This document shows positions 32,508-41,732 of a stretch of DNA of 64,000 nt, piece after piece; position 1 is the stretch's first letter; the number at the start of each line of letters is the position of its first letter. Below the pieces are notes generated by a model that saw only the letters and a list, made by a program, of their open reading frames with translations, was not told the DNA's origin and made no database searches. Origin of the DNA: Giesbergeria sp. (GTDB lineage: Bacteria; Pseudomonadota; Gammaproteobacteria; Burkholderiales; Burkholderiaceae_C); NCBI GenBank assembly GCA_017985015.1, contig JAGNYI010000003.1, forward strand, positions 35,123 through 99,122. The letters are read 5' to 3'. The translations under genes and the position numbers were made by a program.

Positions 32508-33380
32508 ATGTCCGCTGCGTTCAAGTTTCTGTTTGCCTCGCTGGTTCTTGCCATCAACACCCTGGTGCTGGTGCCATCCATGATTCCAGTGGCGCTCGTC
32601 AAGCTGGCGCTTCCCATGCAGGGCGTGCGCCGGGCCTGCGATCGCGCGCTGATGGGCATTGCCGCGCTCTGGATCGACATCAACGGCTTCTGGCTCGGCA
32701 CCGTGAACCGCGGACACTGGGATGTATCCGGCGTAGATGGACTGGACCCGCGCGGCTGGTACCTGGTGGCCAGCAACCACCAAAGCTGGGTAGACATCGT
32801 GGTGTTGCAGCGGATCTTCAACCGCCGCATTCCCATGCTCAAGTTCTTTACGAAGAAAGAGCTGATTTACGTGCCGGTGATCGGCTTTGCCTGGTGGGCG
32901 CTCGACTTCCCCTTCATGCAGCGCAAGGGCGGCGCCAGTGCACGGGCCGACATGGAAGCGGGGCGCCAGGCCTGCGCCAAGTTTCGGCTGGTGCCGACGT
33001 CGGTCATGAGTTTTGTCGAGGGAACCCGTTTGACCCCGGCCAAACACGCCAAGCAAAATTCACCCTACCGCCACTTGCTCAAACCAAAGGTGGGTGGCAT
33101 TGGCATGGCGCTGGAGACACTGGGCGATGCGTTCACGGGTTTTCTTGACGTCACCATCGTCTACCCGCAGGGCACGCCCACCTTCACCGACGCCATGGCT
33201 GGGCGCATGGGCAAGGTGGTCGTCCGCGCCCATCTGCGTGCCATCCCGCCGCAGGTGCTGCCGCCCGCGAACGAACCCGTTCCCCGCGCTGCGGTGCAAT
33301 CCTGGGTGAACGAACTGTGGCAGGCCAAGGACGAAGAGATTGGGCAGCTATTGAGCAACACCGACGGCTTGGCAAGCTGA
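32508..33380 (+). CDS. Acyltransferase, PlsC/YihG-like
   Basis: The 290-aa protein resembles lysophosphatidic-acid acyltransferases, closest in layout to YihG-type proteins. An N-terminal hydrophobic anchor (FASLVLAINTLVLVPSMIPV) is followed by the catalytic HX4D box ASNHQSWVDIVVLQ, then KKELIYVPVIGFAWWALDFP and SFVEGTR. It probably acts at the inner membrane on glycerophospholipids. E. coli YihG adjusts acyl-chain composition; the exact substrate here is not known. It is followed by the second copy of the large structured repeat. Confidence 0.85.
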   Translation: MSAAFKFLFASLVLAINTLVLVPSMIPVALVKLALPMQGVRRACDRALMGIAALWIDINGFWLGTVNRGHWDVSGVDGLDPRGWYLVASNHQSWVDIVVLQRIFNRRIPMLKFFTKKELIYVPVIGFAWWALDFPFMQRKGGASARADMEAGRQACAKFRLVPTSVMSFVEGTRLTPAKHAKQNSPYRHLLKPKVGGIGMALETLGDAFTGFLDVTIVYPQGTPTFTDAMAGRMGKVVVRAHLRAIPPQVLPPANEPVPRAAVQSWVNELWQAKDEEIGQLLSNTDGLAS

Positions 33381-33399
33381 GCTTTCAGCCCTCAAAATT

Positions 33400-33522
33400 G
33401 GCACGCCCCACACCAGCGGACGCCGCGCAAGGGCCGCCCCGCCGCGCTGACGTCGTCCCCCTTCCGCAGCGCAAAGCGCTGCAAGAGAAGGGGGGAAGCC
33501 GCACAGCGGCTCAGGGGGTAGT
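33400..33522 (-). repeat. Structured interspersed repeat, copy 2
   Basis: It matches 176-297 and likewise starts just after a minus-strand stop codon, here purH. Outer arms CCCCCTTC (33457-33464) and GAAGGGGG (33487-33494) enclose GCAGCGC (33466-33472) and GCGCTGC (33476-33482). The next hairpin is GCCGC (33498-33502) with GCGGC (33506-33510). Copy 1 has different arms at both places (CGCAAAGC/GCTTTGCG and GGCGC/GCGCC) but they also pair, which is compensatory change. It lies between convergent purH and the acyltransferase gene and may act as a bidirectional terminator. Confidence 0.8.
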
Positions 33523-33529
33523 ACCGAGT

Positions 33530-35131
33530 TCAGTGGCGAAAGTGCCGCACGCCAGAAAACACCATGGCCACGCCACGCTCGTTGGCGGCGTCTATGACCT
33601 CCTGATCCCGCATGCTGCCGCCGGGCTGGATGACGCAGCTCGCGCCCGCGTCCACCACCACGTCCAGGCCGTCGCGGAAGGGGAAGAAGGCATCGCTCGC
33701 CACGGCCGTACCTTGCAGACTCAAGCCAGCATGCTGCGCCTTGATACTGGCGATGCGGGCCGAGTCCAGCCGGCTCATCTGCCCGGCGCCGACGCCCATG
33801 GTCATGCCGCCCTTGCAGAACACGATGGCGTTGCTTTTGACGTACTTGGCCACCTTCCAGGCAAACAACAGGTCTTCCATCTCTTCCAGCGTGGGCTGCT
33901 TCTTCGTCACCACCCTCAGGTCGATCAGCGAAAGCTCGTGGTTGTCGGCCGTCTGAAGCAGCAGGCCCGAGCCAATGCGCTTGGCGTCCATGGCGTTGCG
34001 GCCGCGCTCCCAGTCGGTCTTGCCGCCATGCGCAGGCAGTGCAATCTTGAGCAATCGCACATTCGCCTTCGCTTTGAACACCTCCAGCGCCTCGGCCGTG
34101 AACTCCGGGGCCATGAGCACTTCGACGAACTGTTTGCTGATTTGTGCAGCCGCACTCCCGTCGAGCGTGCGGTTGAGCGCGATGATGCCGCCAAAGGCGC
34201 TGGTGGGATCGGTCTGCAAGGCCTTGGTGTAGGCACCGAGCGCGTCCAGACCCACGGCCACGCCGCAGGGGTTGGCGTGCTTGACGATGACGCAGGCGGC
34301 GGCCTCAAAACCCTTGACACATTCCCATGCGGCATCGGCGTCGGCGATGTTGTTGTAGGAAAGCTCTTTGCCCTGGAGCTGCACGCCCGTCACCAGTGAG
34401 CCGGGTGCCGGGTAAAGGTCGCGGTACAGCGCGGCCTGCTGGTGGCTGTTTTCGCCATAGCGCAGGTCCTGCACCTTGGTGAAGATGCCATTGCTCTGCC
34501 CAGCAAACAGGGTGCGCGCGGGCACATAGGTCTCCGACAGCTTTTCAGCTTCGAATGTGACGGACGACAAATAGTCGCTGATGGCACCGTCGTACTGGGC
34601 GACGCGGTTGAACGCGGCCACTGACAGCGCAAAGCGCAGCTTGTCGGTCAGTTTGCCGTGGGCTTTCAGTTCGCCCAGCACTGCGGAGTACTGCGACGCG
34701 TCTGTCACCACGCCCACGTCCCGCCAGTTTTTGGCGGCGCTGCGCACCATGGCGGGGCCACCGATGTCGATGTTCTCTATCGCGTCCGCCAGCGTGCAGC
34801 TGGCCTTGGCAACGGTGGCTTCGAACGGGTAGAGGTTGACCACCAGCAGATCGATGGTGTCGATGCCGTGCTCTTTCAGCGCCGCCATGTGCTCAGGCAG
34901 TTCGCGCCGGGCCAGCAGGCCGCCATGCACCTTGGGATGCAAGGTCTTGACGCGGCCGTCCAGCATTTCGGGGAACTGGGTGAGCTCGGCCACCTCGGTC
35001 ACGGGCAAGCCCTTCTCGGCCAGCAGCTTGGCGGTGCCGCCGGTGGACAGGAGCTTGATGCCCAGCGCGTGCAAGGCTTGTGCGAAGTCAACGATGCCGG
35101 TCTTGTCGGAGACGGAGAGGAGTGCGTTCAT
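33530..35131 (-). CDS. purH: Bifunctional AICAR formyltransferase / IMP cyclohydrolase
   Basis: The 533-aa protein catalyses the last two steps of IMP synthesis. The N-terminal cyclohydrolase part begins [20 protein letters not shown] and has [11 protein letters not shown] and [13 protein letters not shown]. The C-terminal formyltransferase part has [38 protein letters not shown] and the ending [20 protein letters not shown]. Length fits. It follows fis and dusB on the same strand, the typical dusB-fis-purH order, separated from fis by a 3' element copy. Confidence 0.97.
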   Translation of the reverse strand: MNALLSVSDKTGIVDFAQALHALGIKLLSTGGTAKLLAEKGLPVTEVAELTQFPEMLDGRVKTLHPKVHGGLLARRELPEHMAALKEHGIDTIDLLVVNLYPFEATVAKASCTLADAIENIDIGGPAMVRSAAKNWRDVGVVTDASQYSAVLGELKAHGKLTDKLRFALSVAAFNRVAQYDGAISDYLSSVTFEAEKLSETYVPARTLFAGQSNGIFTKVQDLRYGENSHQQAALYRDLYPAPGSLVTGVQLQGKELSYNNIADADAAWECVKGFEAAACVIVKHANPCGVAVGLDALGAYTKALQTDPTSAFGGIIALNRTLDGSAAAQISKQFVEVLMAPEFTAEALEVFKAKANVRLLKIALPAHGGKTDWERGRNAMDAKRIGSGLLLQTADNHELSLIDLRVVTKKQPTLEEMEDLLFAWKVAKYVKSNAIVFCKGGMTMGVGAGQMSRLDSARIASIKAQHAGLSLQGTAVASDAFFPFRDGLDVVVDAGASCVIQPGGSMRDQEVIDAANERGVAMVFSGVRHFRH

Positions 35132-35160
35132 GGCATAGGCCGCAGAGTTTTGAATTAAAT

Positions 35161-35198
35161 GGGCTCCAGCGCTTATCCAGAAAGCGCTAGTAGCTATA
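35161..35198 (-). repeat. 3' intergenic element, copy C (minus orientation)
   Basis: On the minus strand it reads TATAGCTACTAGCGCTTTCT then GGATAAGCGCTGGAGCCC. It lies between the fis stop (35214) and the purH start (35131). The arms TAGCGCTT and AAGCGCTG can pair. Orientation follows the upstream gene. Confidence 0.85.
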
Positions 35199-35213
35199 AA
35201 AGAAAGAGCACAC

Positions 35214-35447
35214 TTACAGCAGCTTGTGCTCCAGCAGCTTTTTGCGCAAGGTGTTGCGGTTCAGGCCCAGCCATTCGGCCGCGCGCGACTGGTTGTTGTC
35301 GGCGTGGCTCATCACCACTTCCAGCAAAGGCTTTTCGACGGCGCGCACCAGCATGTCGTACATGCCGTCGGGCGCTTCGCCGTCCAGATCCTGAAAGTAG
35401 CTGTGCAGACTCTCTCGCACGCATGCATCTATGTGTTGCCGGCTCAT
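35214..35447 (-). CDS. fis: DNA-binding protein Fis
   Basis: This 77-aa nucleoid and transcription factor is shorter than the 98-aa E. coli Fis, as is normal in betaproteobacteria. The C-terminal helix-turn-helix is [20 protein letters not shown]. The upstream helices include [20 protein letters not shown]. The ATG at 35447 shares ATGA with the dusB stop; an ATG three codons earlier is an alternative. Coupling to dusB is conserved across proteobacteria. Confidence 0.95.
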   Translation of the reverse strand: MSRQHIDACVRESLHSYFQDLDGEAPDGMYDMLVRAVEKPLLEVVMSHADNNQSRAAEWLGLNRNTLRKKLLEHKLL

Positions 35448-36493
35448 ACCGCCCATCCCTCTGTTTCTTGTATTTCGTCGTTGGCCGCCGCGCGCATTGG
35501 CGGCAGCCGGTCCATTTCGCTGCCCAGGCCCTGCAAGTACTCGGCCACCGCACGGTGTTGCGCAGCGCAATCGTCAATGCCATTCATGCGCTGGCGAAAG
35601 GCGTCGCCTCCAGGAAGCGCCCGCAGATACCAACCAATGTGCTTGCGCGCACTGCGCACGCCGGTCTCTTCGCCATAGAGGCGGTAGTGGTCTTCCAGAT
35701 GCGCCAGCAGTACGCGCTCCAACTCGGCGATCAGCGGCGGCGCAAGAAGTTCGCCAGTCGCCAGAAAGTGGCCGATTTCGCGAAAAATCCAGGGCCTGCC
35801 TTGGGCGGCGCGCCCAATCATCAAGGCGTCGGCGCCGGTAGCGGCCAGCACATCGCGCGCCTTTTGCGGCGAATCGATGTCGCCGTTGGCCACCACGGGG
35901 ATGGACACCGCCGCTTTTACGGCCGCCACGGTGTCGTATTCGGCCGCTCCGCGGTAGCCCTGCTCGCGCGTGCGGCCGTGCACGGTGAGCATGGCGATCC
36001 CGGCCGCTTCCAACTGGGTGGCGAGCGCCACCGCATTCTTGTGCTGCTGGCACCAGCCGGTGCGCATCTTGAGGGTAACGGGCACGCCGCGCGGGGCGCA
36101 GGCGTCCACCACAGCGCGGGCAATCGAGATCGCCAGGGCTTCGTCCTGCATCAGCGCCGAACCGGCCCATTTGTTGCACACCTTCTTGGCTGGACAGCCC
36201 ATGTTGATGTCGATGATCTGTGCGCCGCGCTCCACGTTGTGTAGCGCGGCCTCGGCCATCATTGCGGCGTCGGTGCCGGCAATCTGCACCGCAATCGGGC
36301 CCGGTTCACCACTGTGATCGGCGCGGCGTGAGGTCTTCAGGCTGTTCCACAGATCGCGCCGCGAAGTCACCATCTCGCTGACCGCGTAGCCCGCGCCAAG
36401 CGATTTGCACAGCATGCGAAACGGCCGGTCGGTGACGCCCGCCATGGGCGCGACAAACAGCCGGTTGGGCAACAGGAAAGACCCGATGTGCAT
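35444..36493 (-). CDS. dusB: tRNA-dihydrouridine synthase B
   Basis: This 349-aa FMN enzyme reduces uridine to dihydrouridine in tRNA. It starts MHIGSFLLPNRLFVAPMAGV at 36493; a TTG 16 codons earlier is less likely. Motifs are PMAGVTDRPFR, IDINMGCPAKKVCNKWAGSA with the catalytic Cys, VTLKMRTGW, VHGRTREQGYRG, VVANGDIDSP and GADALMIGRAAQGRPWIF. It precedes fis and purH in one operon. Confidence 0.96.
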   Translation of the reverse strand: MHIGSFLLPNRLFVAPMAGVTDRPFRMLCKSLGAGYAVSEMVTSRRDLWNSLKTSRRADHSGEPGPIAVQIAGTDAAMMAEAALHNVERGAQIIDINMGCPAKKVCNKWAGSALMQDEALAISIARAVVDACAPRGVPVTLKMRTGWCQQHKNAVALATQLEAAGIAMLTVHGRTREQGYRGAAEYDTVAAVKAAVSIPVVANGDIDSPQKARDVLAATGADALMIGRAAQGRPWIFREIGHFLATGELLAPPLIAELERVLLAHLEDHYRLYGEETGVRSARKHIGWYLRALPGGDAFRQRMNGIDDCAAQHRAVAEYLQGLGSEMDRLPPMRAAANDEIQETEGWAV

Positions 36494-36587
36494 GAAAATC
36501 CGAGAGCGCGCAGGAGGAAAGGCGGCATTGTAACTGCTCAAATTTTCAGCAACCTGACCGGCGCTGCGCGCGCCGCCGGCACGCCTT

Positions 36588-36639
36588 TGCTGAGAGCCTG
36601 TTCACGATCTCGCGGGAGATCGTGAACAGGCTCTCAGCA
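36588..36639. repeat. Perfect 24-bp inverted repeat with 4-base loop
   Basis: The left arm (36588-36611) starts TGCTGAGAGCCTG and ends CACGATCTC. The right arm (36616-36639) is its exact reverse complement, and the loop is GCGG. It lies just 3' of the stop codon of an orphan lipoprotein gene and upstream of dusB. No T-tract follows on either strand, so it is not a standard intrinsic terminator. It could be a palindromic repeat, a mobile-element remnant or a protein-binding site. Confidence 0.9.
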
Positions 36640-36640
36640 C

Positions 36641-37129
36641 TCAGTGCGCGGCGATCTCGAGCGCGGGCGGCGGGGCCGGCGTGAAGTGCAGCCCGTCGGC
36701 CGACGCCCCATGGAAACGATGGCCGAGCAGCGCCGCGCGCAACCAGCGGCGGTTGTATTGCACGTCGGGAGAACGCTCCGCGCCAGCGACGGCGCCGGGT
36801 CCCTCCCCCATGTCCACGGGCTCGCCATCGGCCAGGGGCCCACGCAGCACTTGGCTGGCACGGGTCGAATCAAGAACGAGCAGGGTCATTGTCCAATGGT
36901 TGGGCGCTCGTGCACATTGGGCATCCAGCGCCAAGCCCTGGGCGCGCAGATCGGCCACCAGAGCGCGCCAATTGGCTTCTTGCTGGCTGGCAACGGCGCA
37001 ACCGGTTGACTGTCCACCCAACGGCATGCCGCCTGCAAAGGACTGCGGTCCTTGAATGCAGCCTGCGGTCAGAACGGCCAGCAGCAGGCCTACGGCGCTG
37101 ACTGAAGCAAATCGGTACGTTGAACTCAT
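36641..37129 (-). CDS. Predicted lipoprotein of unknown function
   Basis: The 162-aa protein begins MSSTYRFASVSAVGLLLAVL and has a lipobox LTAGC, so it should be a lipidated envelope protein. The mature part has few recognisable motifs: ANWRALVADLRAQGLALDAQ, TMTLLVLDSTRASQVLRG and a C-terminal PAPPPALEIAAH. It contains Cys residues in TGCAVAS and AQCARAP. I do not recognise the family. It is divergent from yqaA and ends at a perfect palindrome. The start was set at 37129 by the signal sequence. Confidence 0.65.
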   Translation of the reverse strand: MSSTYRFASVSAVGLLLAVLTAGCIQGPQSFAGGMPLGGQSTGCAVASQQEANWRALVADLRAQGLALDAQCARAPNHWTMTLLVLDSTRASQVLRGPLADGEPVDMGEGPGAVAGAERSPDVQYNRRWLRAALLGHRFHGASADGLHFTPAPPPALEIAAH

Positions 37130-37273
37130 GACTGGCCTTCCGCTCGTGCCTGGCAAAAGCCCTACGATACAAAGCGCCCGCTTTGCAGTCTTGCGTCTCT
37201 GCCGCACAACGCCGTAGGACTGGGCCCCGCGGCGAATGGCAGACCCTGGCGCGCCGCCTAAACTCGCTCCCCT

Positions 37274-37777
37274 ATGGAAGCTTGGTCACAGTTGCTCGAA
37301 TGGCTTGCCCTGCCACAGTTCGGGCTCAGCACGGTGCTGGTGGTTTCTTTTGTCTCCGCCACGCTGCTCCCGCTGGGTTCCGAGCCGGCCGTCTTCGGGC
37401 TGATCCAACTCAACCCGGAGCTCTTCTGGCCCGCCATTTTGGTAGCCACGGTCGGCAACACGCTTGGCGGTGCGCTCAGCTGGTGGATAGGTCTGGGCGC
37501 GCACAAGGTGACAGACCGGGTACGCGGCAGCAAGACCGAATCGCGAGCGCTGGTCTGGCTCGAACGCTTCGGCGCGCGCGCCTGCCTGCTGAGTTGGCTG
37601 CCAGTGGTGGGAGACCCCCTTTGCGCGGTAGCCGGCTGGCTGAAGCTGCCGTTCTGGCCCTGCGTTTTCTATATGGCGATTGGCAAGTTTCTGCGCTACC
37701 TGGCCATGACCACGGCCTTGCTGGCCATGGTGCCAGGAAAAAGCGAGGGGCTCGCTAAAATGCTCTCTTTTTGGTAG
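37274..37777 (+). CDS. YqaA-type SNARE-associated/DedA-like membrane protein
   Basis: The 167-aa inner-membrane protein has the VTT (SNARE-associated Golgi) pattern: hydrophobic helices, SATLLPLGSEPAVFGLIQLN, VGNTLGGALSWWIGLGAHKV, then RFGARACLLSWLPVVGDPLC and LPFWPCVFYMAIGKFLRYLA. DedA-type relatives help lipid transport or membrane homeostasis; YqaA itself is uncharacterised. Its stop codon TAG is the TAG of the 3' element copy D, so the repeat has supplied the gene end. Confidence 0.88.
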   Translation: MEAWSQLLEWLALPQFGLSTVLVVSFVSATLLPLGSEPAVFGLIQLNPELFWPAILVATVGNTLGGALSWWIGLGAHKVTDRVRGSKTESRALVWLERFGARACLLSWLPVVGDPLCAVAGWLKLPFWPCVFYMAIGKFLRYLAMTTALLAMVPGKSEGLAKMLSFW

Positions 37778-37810
37778 CTATATATGCCCGACGAGCAAGC
37801 GCTGGAGGCT
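37773..37810 (+). repeat. 3' intergenic element, copy D (degenerate)
   Basis: It reads GGTAGCTATATATGCCCGAC then GAGCAAGCGCTGGAGGCT. The right half AAGCGCTGGAGGC matches the other copies while the left half has decayed. It overlaps the last codon and stop of the YqaA-type gene and lies between it and the convergent GGDEF gene. Confidence 0.7.
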
Positions 37811-37814
37811 AAAA

Positions 37815-39167
37815 TCAGAAGTTTTTGAGCGGTGTGCGGCTGCTCTCAATGAAGCCGGCTTCTTCGAGAAGCAGAAACTCCTCATCGGTTCCTTCTCCTG
37901 TGTCTTCACTCTGCGCTTCGCCTGTGGCAGCAAAATCTGCCTCCTTGCTGCGCTCCACTGGCTCCTCGACGACGACCTGATTGCGTCCGCCTTCCTTGGC
38001 GAGATAGGTGGCGGTGTCTGCACGCGAGAAGAATTCAAGCACTGATTCGCCGTGGACGTACTGCGTCACGCCAATCGACACCGTCACCCGGCAACGCATG
38101 CCGTCAGACCAGACATGGTCCTCTACCTGAGCACGCACGCGCTCGCAGGTGTTGAGCGCCGGCAGCAGCGAGGTGCCAGGGAAGATCAGGAGAAACTCCT
38201 CACCCCCGTAGCGGCCGAAGATGTCTTCGTCCCGAACGCTTTGCTGGGCCACGCGCGAAAAGGTGCGCAGCACTTCGTCTCCGCCCAAATGCCCCATTTC
38301 ATCGTTGATACGCTTGAAATGGTCCAGATCCAGAATCGCAATGCACAGCGGCACACTGAGATCATCGGCCAACTGCTTTTGCTCTTCCAGAGCCGCGACG
38401 ATATAACGCCGGTTGTAGCAGCCCAGTTGCGGATCGCGCCGCGCGTCCGCCTCGATGGTGCGAATCTTTCTGCTGGCCTGGTTAAGCACCATGTGCAACA
38501 AAGGCACTTTCCCCGTCAGATACACAAAGCCGGGAAGCGCCACAGCCAGGGCGGCAAAGTGCATGGCTTCGAGCTCGAGCAGGGCGGGGTTCTGCCGCTC
38601 GAGATAGTGCAAGGCAATCACGCACGCGTAGCCCAGCAACTCGACGGCGACCAGCACAAACGCCGTGTTGCGCGAAATCCGGTACATGCCATACGCAAGA
38701 GTCACAAAAGTAAAGGGCGCCAGCAGGATCTGCATCGCCGGCTCCAGGTACACCAGAGCCAGCATGCCCCCCAGGCAACACACAACAATGGGGAGCTTCA
38801 GGCGTTTCTCACGAAACTTGAGGTGCAGGCCAGTACGGAACAGCAGCAAGAACGCCGCCAATCCCACAACCACCATGCCCAGCAACACGAGCAGCGTGCG
38901 CATCTGCACAAAGCCCAGCAGATGAAAGATCAGTGCCACGGCCCCAAAGCCGCCGACGAGCGCTAACACGATCACCCATTTTTGCGCGTTCGAGCGCTGG
39001 CGGCGCAATCGCACGGCGTCCGACTGCCGGCGCGAAAACTGCCCCGAATGGTCCGCTGAGTCGTTGAAGCCCGACGCCATGGTGTCGGACAAGGGGAACC
39101 CTTCGCTCATTGCGAAACCCATGTCCCGGCGCGCCGAGAACATTGATCGGAAACCGAATGCACCCAT
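37815..39167 (-). CDS. Membrane-bound diguanylate cyclase (GGDEF)
   Basis: The 450-aa protein should make cyclic di-GMP from two GTP. The first ~210 residues contain five or six hydrophobic helices (WVIVLALVGGFGAVALIFHL, TLLVLLGMVVVGLAAFLLLF and others) without a recognised sensor domain. The C-terminal GGDEF domain carries the active-site motif RYGGEEFLLIF and an intact RxxD inhibitory site (RDED) five residues before it. This points to an active, product-inhibited enzyme. An acidic tail follows. It is convergent with the YqaA-type gene; signal unknown. Confidence 0.92.
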   Translation of the reverse strand: MGAFGFRSMFSARRDMGFAMSEGFPLSDTMASGFNDSADHSGQFSRRQSDAVRLRRQRSNAQKWVIVLALVGGFGAVALIFHLLGFVQMRTLLVLLGMVVVGLAAFLLLFRTGLHLKFREKRLKLPIVVCCLGGMLALVYLEPAMQILLAPFTFVTLAYGMYRISRNTAFVLVAVELLGYACVIALHYLERQNPALLELEAMHFAALAVALPGFVYLTGKVPLLHMVLNQASRKIRTIEADARRDPQLGCYNRRYIVAALEEQKQLADDLSVPLCIAILDLDHFKRINDEMGHLGGDEVLRTFSRVAQQSVRDEDIFGRYGGEEFLLIFPGTSLLPALNTCERVRAQVEDHVWSDGMRCRVTVSIGVTQYVHGESVLEFFSRADTATYLAKEGGRNQVVVEEPVERSKEADFAATGEAQSEDTGEGTDEEFLLLEEAGFIESSRTPLKNF

Positions 39168-39315
39168 GACATTTGCCGCTGAATGAAAGCGGGAGAGTTA
39201 CGGAAACGCGTAGAAGGACCTTTTCAGGAAAAGGCGAGGGCTTGGCTCGAAGATAACAGCTTGCGGGGAATTAGTACGGGTTGTTACAACTGCCGGCCTG
39301 GGAATTTGCCACTGA

Positions 39316-40410
39316 TCAGACGTTAAACAGAAAATTCAGCACATCCCCATCTTTTACGATGTATTCCTTGCCTTCGGCGCGCATCTTTCCAGCGTCTTTT
39401 GCGCCCTGCTCACCCTTGAGGGAGATGAAGTCATCGAATGCAATCGTCTGCGCCCGGATGAAGCCCCGCTCGAAGTCGCCATGAATGACGCCCGCGGCCT
39501 GCGGTGCGGTGTCGCCGATATGGATGGTCCAGGCGCGCACTTCCTTGACGCCTGCAGTGAAGTAGGTCTGCAGGCCGAGCAACTTGAATGCGCCGCGAAT
39601 CATCCGCGCCAGGCCAGGCTCGCTCTGGCCCATTTCCGCCAGGAACATATCGCGGTCTTCGTCGCTCATCTCCGCCATTTCCGCTTCGATCTTTGCGCAA
39701 ATAGCCACCACCGGCGCATTCTGGCCGGCAGCATAATCCTTGAGCCGATCCAGATAAGGGTTGTTTTCGAAGCCGTCTTCGCTCACGTTCCCAACAAACA
39801 TGGCGGGCTTGGCCGTAATGAGGCAAAACGGCTTGAGAAGCGGCAGTTCTTCCTTGCTCATTTCTACCGAACGCGCAGGCTTGCCTTCGTTCAGCGCCTC
39901 CTGGATGCGCGTGAGCAAGGCCACCAGCTTGGCGGCTTCTTTGTCATTGCCCGATTTGGCGGCCTTGCTGTAGCGGTTGAGCGCCTTGTCCACCGTCGTC
40001 AGATCGGCCAGGCACAGCTCGGTCTGGATGACCTCGATGTCCGAAATCGGATCGACCCGACCAGCGACGTGGATGACGTTGTCGTCGTCAAAGCAGCGCA
40101 CCACATTGACGATGGCGTCCGTCTCGCGGATGTGCGCCAGAAACTGGTTGCCCAGGCCTTCACCCTTGCTTGCCCCTGCCACCAGACCGGCAATGTCCAC
40201 AAATTCGACAATTGCAGGAACAATCCGTTCGGGCTGGATGATCTCGGCCAATTGCTGCAAGCGTGGGTCCGGCACTTCCACCACGCCCACATTGGGCTCA
40301 ATGGTGCAAAAGGGGTAATTCTCGGCCGCGATGCCGGCCTTGGTCAGCGCGTTGAAAAGGGTGGACTTGCCGACGTTGGGCAGGCCCACGATGCCGCATT
40401 GGAGGCTCAT
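39316..40410 (-). CDS. ychF: Ribosome-binding ATPase YchF
   Basis: This 364-aa Obg-family P-loop protein prefers ATP. The P-loop is GLPNVGKST (residues 9-17), followed by [18 protein letters not shown] and [20 protein letters not shown]. The TGS domain is at the C-terminus ([18 protein letters not shown] to [13 protein letters not shown]). It binds ribosomes and is linked to stress responses. The ATG at 40410 starts directly at the G-domain ([14 protein letters not shown]). Confidence 0.97.
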   Translation of the reverse strand: MSLQCGIVGLPNVGKSTLFNALTKAGIAAENYPFCTIEPNVGVVEVPDPRLQQLAEIIQPERIVPAIVEFVDIAGLVAGASKGEGLGNQFLAHIRETDAIVNVVRCFDDDNVIHVAGRVDPISDIEVIQTELCLADLTTVDKALNRYSKAAKSGNDKEAAKLVALLTRIQEALNEGKPARSVEMSKEELPLLKPFCLITAKPAMFVGNVSEDGFENNPYLDRLKDYAAGQNAPVVAICAKIEAEMAEMSDEDRDMFLAEMGQSEPGLARMIRGAFKLLGLQTYFTAGVKEVRAWTIHIGDTAPQAAGVIHGDFERGFIRAQTIAFDDFISLKGEQGAKDAGKMRAEGKEYIVKDGDVLNFLFNV

Positions 40411-40556
40411 GAAAATCCTTGTGGTGAGATCGCGCGCCGCGAAAGGACACTGCCGAGCTGCGGACCGAAGCAACGGGCAACGCGGGCAGGCTTGCGCGGG
40501 CAAGCCCATGATTTTAGCTGCCAGCCCGACCGAGAGCAGGCTTCTACAATCCCCCG

Positions 40557-41732
40557 ATGGCCAAGTCCTATGACATCTGTATACGCGGCGCAGGCATTGT
40601 GGGTCGCACCTTGGCATTGCTGCTGGCGCGCGAGCGCTTCAGTGTTGCGCTGGTGAACGACCCCTCCACGTCGGGGATCGGGCACGCCGACATCCGTGCC
40701 TATGCGCTCAACGCGGCCTCTCACGCCTTACTGGAATCGCTGCGTTGCTGGCCCGAGCCAGAACACGCCACCCCCGTACTGCACATGCATGTCTGCGGTG
40801 ATCGCGGCGGCAACGTGCATTTCGACGCTGCCGCCCAGCAGGTGCCGGCGCTTGCCTGGATCGCCGATGTGCCTGCTCTGGAAGCCCGCCTGGCCGAAGC
40901 GGTGCGCTACCAGCCGCGCGTCGAGCAGGTGGCGAGCCCCGTCAGTGCGCCTCTGACCGTGGTTTGCGAGGGACGCACCAGCCGCACCCGCGAGGAGCTC
41001 GGCGTTCGGTTTGACGCCTCGCCCTACCCGCAGACGGCCATTGCAACGCGCGTTGGCGGCACGCTGGAGCACCAGCAGACGGCGCGGCAATGGTTTTCAG
41101 CCGAGGGCATTCTGGCTTTTCTGCCGCTCGGCGGCGCGCACGGCAAGGAAGTCGCGGTGGTCTGGTCCGTCGCGCCCGAGCGTGCCCGCGAACTGCTTGC
41201 GCACAGCGATCAGGTCTTTGCCAGCGAACTCGCACAGGCCAGCGGCGGCGCCTTGGGCGCCCTCCAAGTGCAAGGCGAGCGCCGTGCCTGGCCGCTGCAG
41301 CTGGCACGCGCTGAGCGCTGGTGCGGACTGGTGGCGGGCGCCACCGGCGCCGGGCAGTCCTGGGTGCTGGCAGGCGACGCTGCCCACACCGTGCATCCTC
41401 TCTCCGGCCAGGGGCTTAACCTCGGACTGGCCGACGTGCAGACGCTGGCCCGGCTGCTCACTGCGCGCAGCAGCTGGCGCAGCGTGGGCGATCTGCGCGT
41501 CCTGCGCCAGTACGAGCGCGAGCGCAAAAGCGCCTTGCTGCCCATGCGCCTGACCACCGACGCCCTGGCGCAGCTGTTTGGGCGCGTTGAGGCGCCTTTG
41601 CAAACGCTGCGCAACTGGGGCATGCAAGGTTTTGACCACAGCGGTCCGCTCAAGCACTGGATGGCGCGCCAGGCCATGAACACCGATCCGGCTGCACGCT
41701 CTGCAGCATTTAATGGAAACACTGACCCATGA
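40557..41732 (+). CDS. UbiH/UbiF-family FAD-dependent hydroxylase
   Basis: The 391-aa flavoprotein monooxygenase probably hydroxylates the ubiquinone ring. The dinucleotide-binding motif [20 protein letters not shown] is at the N-terminus. The second FAD motif [22 protein letters not shown] lies in the C-terminal half. The usual middle DG motif is not obvious. Which ring position it acts on (UbiH, UbiF or UbiI/M type) cannot be decided here. It shares four bases with dsbC, and the M61 peptidase gene follows. Confidence 0.9.
   Translation: MAKSYDICIRGAGIVGRTLALLLARERFSVALVNDPSTSGIGHADIRAYALNAASHALLESLRCWPEPEHATPVLHMHVCGDRGGNVHFDAAAQQVPALAWIADVPALEARLAEAVRYQPRVEQVASPVSAPLTVVCEGRTSRTREELGVRFDASPYPQTAIATRVGGTLEHQQTARQWFSAEGILAFLPLGGAHGKEVAVVWSVAPERARELLAHSDQVFASELAQASGGALGALQVQGERRAWPLQLARAERWCGLVAGATGAGQSWVLAGDAAHTVHPLSGQGLNLGLADVQTLARLLTARSSWRSVGDLRVLRQYERERKSALLPMRLTTDALAQLFGRVEAPLQTLRNWGMQGFDHSGPLKHWMARQAMNTDPAARSAAFNGNTDP

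Noticed and set aside
36588-36639. Palindrome as an intrinsic terminator
   Set aside because: No run of T follows it on either strand.
40411-40617. Extended N-terminus of YchF
   Set aside because: The family starts directly before the GLPNVGKST motif, as the ATG at 40410 does.
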